Shown in pieces: positions 22,043 through 27,594 of a stretch of DNA of 27,594 nt. The position numbers and the translations under genes are program-made. Numbering within the stretch: position 1 is the first letter of the stretch; each line of letters opens with the position of its first letter. Source of the DNA: Acanthamoeba lenticulata (lineage: Eukaryota > Discosea > Longamoebia > Acanthamoebidae); NCBI GenBank assembly GCA_002179805.1, contig NAVB01000783.1, forward strand, positions 1 through 27,594, given 5' to 3'. The notes beneath the pieces were generated by a model. That model was not told where the DNA came from, did not search any database, and worked only from the letters and a program-made list of their open reading frames with translations.

Positions 22043-23260
22043 CTAGAGGCAGAGGTCGGCGAGTCCACGGTAGTGTTCACCGTCGAAGGAAAGACGAGAG
22101 AGGGTGCCCTCGTGCTGCATACGGAGGGCGGCCTGGTGACACGGCGTCCACCGCGACAAGGCTAGACCGCCCCCCTCGACTGTGTCGTGCTCGTGGCCCA
22201 TGAAGCGCCCGATGAAGACATGGCAAGTCTCGGCGAACTTGACCACCCGGTGACAGCATCGCAGCTGCGTCTGGGGCACGCGGCAGCCCCACAGGCACGA
22301 CATGCCCGCTCGGTCCTCATCGTGCAGGCCGCACTTGCCGCTCATCAGCCTATCCTTCGAGCGCTCGTCCTCGTCGTAGTGCCCGTAGAAGTCAAAGTGG
22401 AGCGATTCGGGGAACTACACGCATCGTCCAACGAGAGGTCAGCGACACATCAACAACTTCTTGGCTACGTCGTGTGTGACTGTTCACCTTGGTCTTCATG
22501 GCCTCTTCGGACATCGTGACGTTGCTAAAGAGCTCCACCTCAATCATGGCGTCCCTGGCGATGCTCGACTTGTGAGCGATTTGGATCTTGCTTGCCAGTA
22601 GGGTCGACGTGCTGGCATCGATCAACGAGATGACCTGCACACCATTGAAGATGATGATGATGGCCACATGATGTCAGCGCATGAAGAGAGCAGGCTGCGC
22701 TGGGTTGGGGGCACGAGAGAACGTGCCTGGTGCGTGGCGTCCCCGAGCCGTAGCACGCGCTCCACGACCTTGTGGGCCGCGGCGCGGTCCACCACGGCGT
22801 GGGCCAGCTGCACGGCCCCGCGCTGCTCGCCTCGTAGGAAGCGAAGGGCAAACAGCAGCAGCGCGGTGTGGTCCTCGGGCTGGCCGCGGGGCGCCATCAA
22901 GTAGGACACGCGGTCGCTGCTGTCCGCGAGGAAGAGCAGAATGGCGCGGCTGAGGTCGATGCCGGGCACACCGTCCATGGTGAGCGCGATCGACGCCATG
23001 CCGCCGCCGGGCTGTACCGTGGTGAAGTGCAGCTTGACCGCTGTGTTGAGCTCGGCGTCTCGTACGACGTACGACAGCACCTGACCGCGCTCGCGCTGCA
23101 AACGAACCGAGGCCTCTGCCTCGGGCGCAGTGGCTACGACTTCAGGATTTCCCACGGCCTCGCCTCGCGCGCTTAGTGTTGTCGTCAGAAGAAGCAGAAC
23201 TACCACGATGGTCTTCGCAAGCGCGATCGCTCGCATCGGCTGATGTTTCCTCGGCTCCAT
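22043..23260 (-). CDS. Secreted Cys-rich protein of unknown function
   Basis: Three predicted exons in coding order, 23260-22727, 22634-22488 and 22414-22043, give 350 residues. The first junction needs a GC-AG intron (CAG|GCACGT) to keep frame; the nearby GT donor leads to an early stop. The N-terminus has a signal peptide after MRAIALAK (TIVVVLLLLTTTLSARGEA), starting at M1 or M9. The middle ~150 residues are mixed beta/alpha (VKLHFTTVQPGGGMASIAL, HTALLLFALRFLRGEQ). The last exon has eight Cys, including GMSCLWGCRVP, LRCCHRV and a near-terminal Cys, consistent with four disulfides. I recognise no family. An extracellular or lumenal protein is the only safe inference. Its stop lies 79 bp from the CENP-S start on the same strand. 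Confidence 0.7.
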
Positions 23261-23591
23261 AGCACGTTGCTGGATGTTGTTGGTCTGGTTGGTGCTTCTG
23301 TTTTACGATCCGCTGTATGATCGTCAACACACTCGAGAAGAGGGAGCCGAGCAGATGATGAAATGGCTTCGTACCGAAGAGGTGATGACCCTTTAAAAGA
23401 CCATCCTTGAGTCGGCCCTGTATGGTCCGCCTTTGGCCAAGCCAAGGGGCCGTTGTGGGCCGCCTTTCGTAGCCCGACCCCAAAAACCCACAGAAAACCA
23501 CCACTTTCGAGGCCGTGCGCCTGGACCAGGCCAGCGCGGTTCGAGACCCACAGAGGAGATGAGTGGAGATGAGTGTTTTTTTTTTTGACCA
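23261..23591. other. Intergenic region between two minus-strand secretory genes
   Basis: This 331-bp gap holds the 3' end of the synthase-like gene and the promoter of the Cys-rich secreted gene. It contains a tandem GGAGATGAGT duplication (~23556-23575) followed by a T run of about 12, and an inverted repeat near 23430 (CCTTTGGCC...GCCAAGG). No AATAAA is seen on the minus strand. Confidence 0.5.
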
Positions 23592-25411
23592 TCATCCGTC
23601 TGCGTTGGCCAAACCCCACACTTGGGGCGAGACGAAGCTCCGAATCTGATCCCAATACGCCTCCCTGATCACGCGCTGCTGCGACTGGAAGGCTCCGGCC
23701 TTCTTGAGCGTCACCGGAGAAGGGCTGGTGGCCGTCGGTGTGGCCCCGCGGCGAGGGAGCTTCTTGCTGCTTGACAGCGCACTCGCGGCCCAGTCCTCGG
23801 GGGCGATCTCCCACTGCTCGAAGTGGTTGTAGACCCAGTAGGGGTCGCCCTCCTGGCGGTCCGTCGCCGTCGCCAGCATAAAGTCAGGAATGGCGAACTC
23901 GATCTCGCCGTCGCTCGCAAAGAAGACCTGAAAAAGATGAGCACATGAGCACATGATGAGGTGAACAAACAACGCGTAGAGGCCGCGTACGAGGTTGCGG
24001 AGTGTGCTCTCGCCAGAGGAGTCGCCGAGAGGAAAGTCGGGGAACACGCGCACGTTGCGGTACACCGCGCGGAGGGTGGCCAGAACGGCCAGGCCGGGCT
24101 CCATCTCCCGCCTCGTTCCTCGGGCGAACCCGACAAAGTTCAACACGAAGATGCCCTGCATGGCAGCAAACGAGGGATCAGCGTTGATGAAAACAAGGAA
24201 GCAGCAAAGCGAGGAAAGGACGTCGACGCCCTACGTTTGTTTTCAAGCGCCTCCTCTTGACCGTACGGAGTGTTTCCTTGGCCAGCAGGCGAGACTCGAT
24301 CTCACCGCCATCGAATGTGTCTGGGGCACTCGACCGGCCGGGTCAACTTCCGGCCCGCGAGTTGGAGAAACGACATGAGGAGCAACACCAAGCCTGAGGA
24401 CGCACCTTGGAGGATGATGTCGTAGGTCTTGCCGTGCTCTTCGTTGTAAAAGGCAAACGCATCCCTGACATGCACCTGCGCGAATGCTCAGCCCGAGCGT
24501 TGATGACTTGTGCTCGCAACAAGCGGCACCACTCGTGGTACCTGTCCGTTGGTCGAAAAGCCAAAGTGCTTCGTCGCAAACTCGACAACAATGGGAGAGA
24601 TCTGCACGCGCATCATCAGATCAGACCCCATGCCGGCGCGCGGGCTGACTGGGCAGGAGAGGGAGGCCCTACCTCGACCACGTCGACCGTCTTGCCTGTC
24701 GACTGCAGAGACTGGGGTGCGCTGCCGACGCCCATGCCCCTGTTGATCAACAAGGCGGTGGGTGTGAGCGAGTCAGGAGCAAGCGCGTGAGCCGTCGCAG
24801 GAGGAGGCGTACACGAGAAGGTAGTCGCGAGCCTGCGGTCGAGCAAACTGGGCAGCGGTCATCAGCACGAACGCTGTGAAGATGGGCTCGTCCGTCCCGA
24901 GCCACTGGCCGCCCAGGATGGTCCTGGCACACACACGCAAGGAGGCCAAGCGTGAGCCCCACCCACCAGTGCGAACCCCGTAAGGCGATTTGTCAGCGAC
25001 GCACTTCCGCGTGACGAGCAGGCGCCAGCCCTTTGAGAAGTCGTCCACGACCAACACCACGCCCCTGTCGTCTTCAAGAGCAGGAAACGCATGAAAAAAA
25101 AAGCGAAGAAAAGAGCGAAGAGCGGGGGGGGGGAAGAGCGAGGGCGCACCTTGCCGGCCGTCGACGATGGTGACGTTCGGTTCAAGGCGGAACGGGAATA
25201 CGTTGTCGGGTGTTGCTTCTCCCGCTGAGCCGGCACCTGCGGAGGTCATGCCTGCCGCCGGCTGCTCAACCCACACCGGTTCTCCGGGAGCGCAGTCACC
25301 GTCACTGCCCGAGCAAGTCGCGATCACCTCATTCGGCGCCGATCCCGCAGGGACTGCATAAGCGCACACGAGGATCGACAGAAGTAAAGAGCCCACCAAG
25401 GCGAGGGTCAT
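23592..25411 (-). CDS. Spermidine-synthase-like class I methyltransferase fold protein with signal peptide
   Basis: Nine predicted exons in coding order: 25411-25150, 25071-25005, 24923-24813, 24739-24673, 24601-24542, 24475-24406, 24320-24235, 24155-23991 and 23927-23592. All phases fit, giving 407 residues. It starts with a signal peptide (MTLALVGSLLLSILVCAYA). A beta-hairpin follows (GVVLVVDDFSKGWRLLV), as at the N-terminus of spermidine synthases. The Rossmann core reads YLLVGMGVGSAPQSL, VDVVEISPIVVEFA, VHVRDAFAFY, YDIILQDTFDGGE and LRTVKRRRLKTNGIFVLNFV. These match motif I, the acidic ribose-binding residue, and the post-motif Asp. The DSxDPxGPA gatekeeping loop of true aminopropyltransferases is replaced by DTFDGGEIES, so a different small-molecule or transfer reaction is likely. 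The signal peptide suggests action in the secretory pathway or outside the cell. Confidence 0.8.
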
Positions 25412-25559
25412 GGCGGCACTCAGCTCAACGCCGTGGCAACCTAACCCAAGAGTCGACAGTTTATCAAGAAGAAGAAAACACAAAAGAAAAAGAACGTGAA
25501 TGTAACAAACACCTCAAGGTTGTACTGGACGCGCTTGGGGGCACCCTTTTGTATGGCCC
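25412..25559. promoter_or_regulatory. Divergent promoter region, synthase-like and dsRBD genes
   Basis: Only 148 bp separate the ATGs at 25411 (-) and 25560 (+). An A-rich patch occurs around 25466-25500. No TATA-like element is convincing. Confidence 0.45.
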
Positions 25560-27407
25560 ATGTGGAGTGCAGACGACGAAGACGACGAAGACGAGCACTA
25601 CTACTACGTTGACCACCTTCCGCAGCAGACTACATATCGGCAAACACGAAGATCGATTCTCGTGCGATTGATGGACCCACCTCCTCCCTTCACTGCTGCT
25701 GAAGATGGGTCCGCGACAAGAGCTGTTGTCATTCCGCTGCTGCAGGGTAGAGGGCACCCAGAGACCTTTCGTCAGCTGCTGTACCGCGTCAAGCAGCTAC
25801 TCGTGAGTGAGGGCTTCCTGGCGCCCAGCGATCTCACGGGCTACTCACGATTCACGACGCCCGACGGTGACTTGTATCTGCTCGACACGCCCGTGGTCGA
25901 CTGCATGGACGAAGAAAAGGAGCTTCGATTAGTCACTGATCAACATCTCAATCTAAAGCGGAAGCGTGAAGCAGAGGAGCAAACATCCCCCACTCTGCCA
26001 CAACACCAGCAACAACAGCGCGAGATGGTCACGGCGAGGCCTGCCACGGGGGCGGCTGCGCCCGCTGGGCCGATGATGGGAGACGTGCCCAGCCTCGAGT
26101 CCCTGCCGATGCCCTCGTCGTTTGGACTCACAACGATGATGAGCCCAAGCAGTGATGCCAAGCAGCAGCCGGCCATGGGCGCCATGGCCACCTTTGACTT
26201 CCTGAGCGACGTGATGCAGCAGGTCGACCGACCAGCGAGCTCAGCGTCCCCACCAGCGTCGACCTTGACCTACAAGTCGCCGCCCTCGCCCTCCACCTCG
26301 ACGTCGCCAAAGGCCTGGTTGAGCGACCTGGCCGAGAAGATTCCCGGCACGACGGCCACAACAGCGTTTGCGGCGGCGCCTTCATCACCATCATCATCAC
26401 CTTTATCTTCATCATCGACAACGACGATAGCGTCACCAACGTCTCATCGGTCCGCACAGGCCAACGCGGCGCCCGCGCCAGCGTTCTTGAGCTCGGATGC
26501 GGTTCCGCGCGTCCTGGCCGAGGCCCAGCGCCGGAGCACGAACCAGCAGGCCAAGCTGCCGCACTTGGAGAGCGCCAAGAACGAGCTCCAGTCCCTCTTC
26601 CAGGCCAAGCTCGGGCCTCGCTTCGTGCCCGAGTACCTCCCCGACCGGGACGGCTTCACCGGGGTGCGTGTGCGCGCGTGCGAACAAGGCCTCGTTGGAG
26701 CTAAGATCCATGTATGTGTGTGTGTGTGTATGTGTATGGACAGTGCTTTACTGCGACGGTCGACATAAGCAAGATTGATGAGGGGCGAGGGATCGTGGGG
26801 CGCGGCATCTCGAGCAAAAAGAAGGACGCCGAGAAGCTGGTGCGTGGCGACGCGCAGTTTGAGCTCCTTTTTGTTTGTAGTTTGGTCGTGATCTCTCCTC
26901 ACCCTCGCATGCGCAGGCGGCACTCGATGCGTTGCTCAAGCTGCAGGCCCAGGGTGGCCTCATCACCCCCGTGGAGCCCGCCGCCCAGGCGGGAATCATG
27001 AACCCCAAGAGTGCGTCCAGCCCGTCCGCCACCATCATCACCATCATGAGGGTGGCGCTCCTAACCCACAACATTGTTTGTGCCACTAATGACAGCGCAC
27101 CTGAACCTCCTGTTTCACGAGCGCTGGCGAAGCAGCCCGACCTACCTCTACACCATCGACCCCTCCACGGTACGATGCTTCACGACAATAGCGACGGTGA
27201 TGGTGGCGCGTGGTAACATTATCTTCATATATATAAACATATCAATCTTTATGACAATACACACAAACGCTTATGTAACAGGGACACTTTACGGCCGAGT
27301 TGCACGTGGAGGGCAAGGTCCTGCGGGCGACCAGCTCGTCCAAGGCCAAGGCGTCGGCCGAGGTGGCCGAGAAGGCTCTCCAGCTGCTTCTACCGCACAA
27401 CATGTGA
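25560..27407 (+). CDS. Protein with two double-stranded-RNA-binding domains
   Basis: Five predicted exons: 25560-26663, 26744-26839, 26917-27010, 27096-27169 and 27282-27407. Phases fit, giving 497 residues from the first ATG; M38 (25671, MDPPPPF) is an alternative start. Residues ~50-120 are a small ordered region (ETFRQLLYRVKQLLVSEGFL, DGDLYLLDTPVVD), perhaps ubiquitin-like. A disordered Ser/Pro/Thr linker runs to ~335. dsRBD1 (~337-409) has the alpha-beta-beta-beta-alpha pattern: SAKNELQSLFQAKLG, PEYLPDRDGFTG, FTATVDI, GRGISSKKKDAEKLAALDALL, with the Lys-rich KKxA RNA-contact motif. dsRBD2 (~433-493) reads HLNLLFHERWRSSPTYLY, GHFTAELHVEGK, SSSKAKASAEVAEKALQLL; its motif is less basic. Each dsRBD is split by short introns. 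Roles could include RNA interference, editing or mRNA decay; the sequence does not decide. Confidence 0.88.
26664..26743 (+). repeat. GT-rich intron within dsRBD1
   Basis: The intron starts GTGCGTGTGCG and contains a GT dinucleotide tract at about 26713-26735. It ends GGACAG. Confidence 0.6.
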
Positions 27408-27409
27408 CG

Positions 27410-27548
27410 TGCATAAATCAACAGCATGAAGTTTATGGCTGTTCAGTGTATGGTAAGTAGCATGCTCTCTATGTCTCACGAGATATACATACCATGCTAC
27501 TTACCATACACTAAACAGGATGTAAATTTCATATTGTTTATTTATTCA
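27410..27548. repeat. Long inverted repeat (hairpin) just after the dsRBD gene
   Basis: Two arms of about 55 nt (27410-27464 and 27493-27548) flank a 28-nt loop. The inner 20 bases are a perfect inverted match (AGTGTATGGTAAGTAGCATG at 27445-27464 against 27493-27512). The pairing extends outward with scattered differences, mostly transitions; several become G-U pairs in RNA. The left arm starts 3 nt after the dsRBD stop codon, so the repeat would lie in the 3' UTR. The right arm carries two TTTATT motifs (27537-27546), which read AATAAA on the minus strand. It could be an RNA hairpin or a palindromic transposable-element relic. Confidence 0.75.
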
Positions 27549-27594
27549 TTTTTTTATTTTTATTTTTTTTTTCGATTGAACAAGTAAACATGGA

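Noticed and set aside
23530..23560. GGTTCGAGACC resembling a tRNA B box
   Set aside because: The flanks do not form the T-stem, and no A box or acceptor stem is found at the right distance.
27440..27512. U1 snRNA-like sequence (CTACTTACCATAC) in the 3' inverted repeat
   Set aside because: Only a short core matches; the rest has no U1 stem-loops, Sm site or snRNA promoter element.

Overview
The window looks like nuclear DNA from a free-living amoebozoan protist, most plausibly Acanthamoeba or a close relative. This is inferred from sequence style; no database was searched. The signs are GC-rich coding sequence, very tight gene packing with 50-700 bp gaps, many short spliceosomal introns (mostly 45-150 nt), Gln and Ala homopolymers, and AATAAA poly(A) signals. 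I saw no operon, CRISPR array, insertion sequence or prokaryotic feature. I assembled about 57 introns by hand from reading-frame continuity and GT/AG edges, so exon borders are predictions. Most donors read GT(A/G)CG.

Layout. (1) 60-2929 +: 3' part of a beta-propeller protein with a long disordered, poly-Gln region and a ubiquitin-like-sized C-terminal segment. (2) 3200-3754 +: a small PARP-regulatory-domain plus WWE protein with no ADP-ribosyltransferase domain. (3) 3835-4979 -: an unrecognised Ala-rich protein, tail to tail with gene 2. (4) 5247-6722 -: a GT61-type glycosyltransferase. (5) 7028-8858 +: a Ser/Pro-rich protein with a coiled-coil tail. (6) 9079-12402 -: a membrane-anchored purple acid phosphatase in 12 exons. 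(7) 12610-13367 +: a GNAT acetyltransferase with an apparent frameshift. (8) 13481-16461 +: an IMP dehydrogenase with a mitochondrial-type presequence, 12 exons. (9) 17149-20954 +: an RFX-family transcription factor. (10) 21079-21964 -: CENP-S/MHF1. (11) 22043-23260 -: a secreted Cys-rich protein of unknown role. (12) 23592-25411 -: a signal-peptide-bearing spermidine-synthase-like methyltransferase. (13) 25560-27407 +: a protein with two double-stranded-RNA-binding domains, followed at once by a long inverted repeat.

The genes do not form an evident pathway. Several concern chromatin or genome maintenance and gene expression (PAR-reader-like, RFX, CENP-S, dsRBD). Others serve the secretory system (GT61, phosphatase, Cys-rich protein, synthase-like protein). 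The organisation is notable: convergent pairs share or overlap their 3' ends (2/3, 5/6, 9/10), and divergent pairs share promoter regions of 148-305 bp (4/5, 6/7, 12/13).

Most novel candidates: the PARP-regulatory/WWE protein lacking a catalytic domain, the 3' hairpin next to the dsRBD gene, the mitochondrial-type IMP dehydrogenase with an altered catalytic dyad, and the +4C splice-donor preference.
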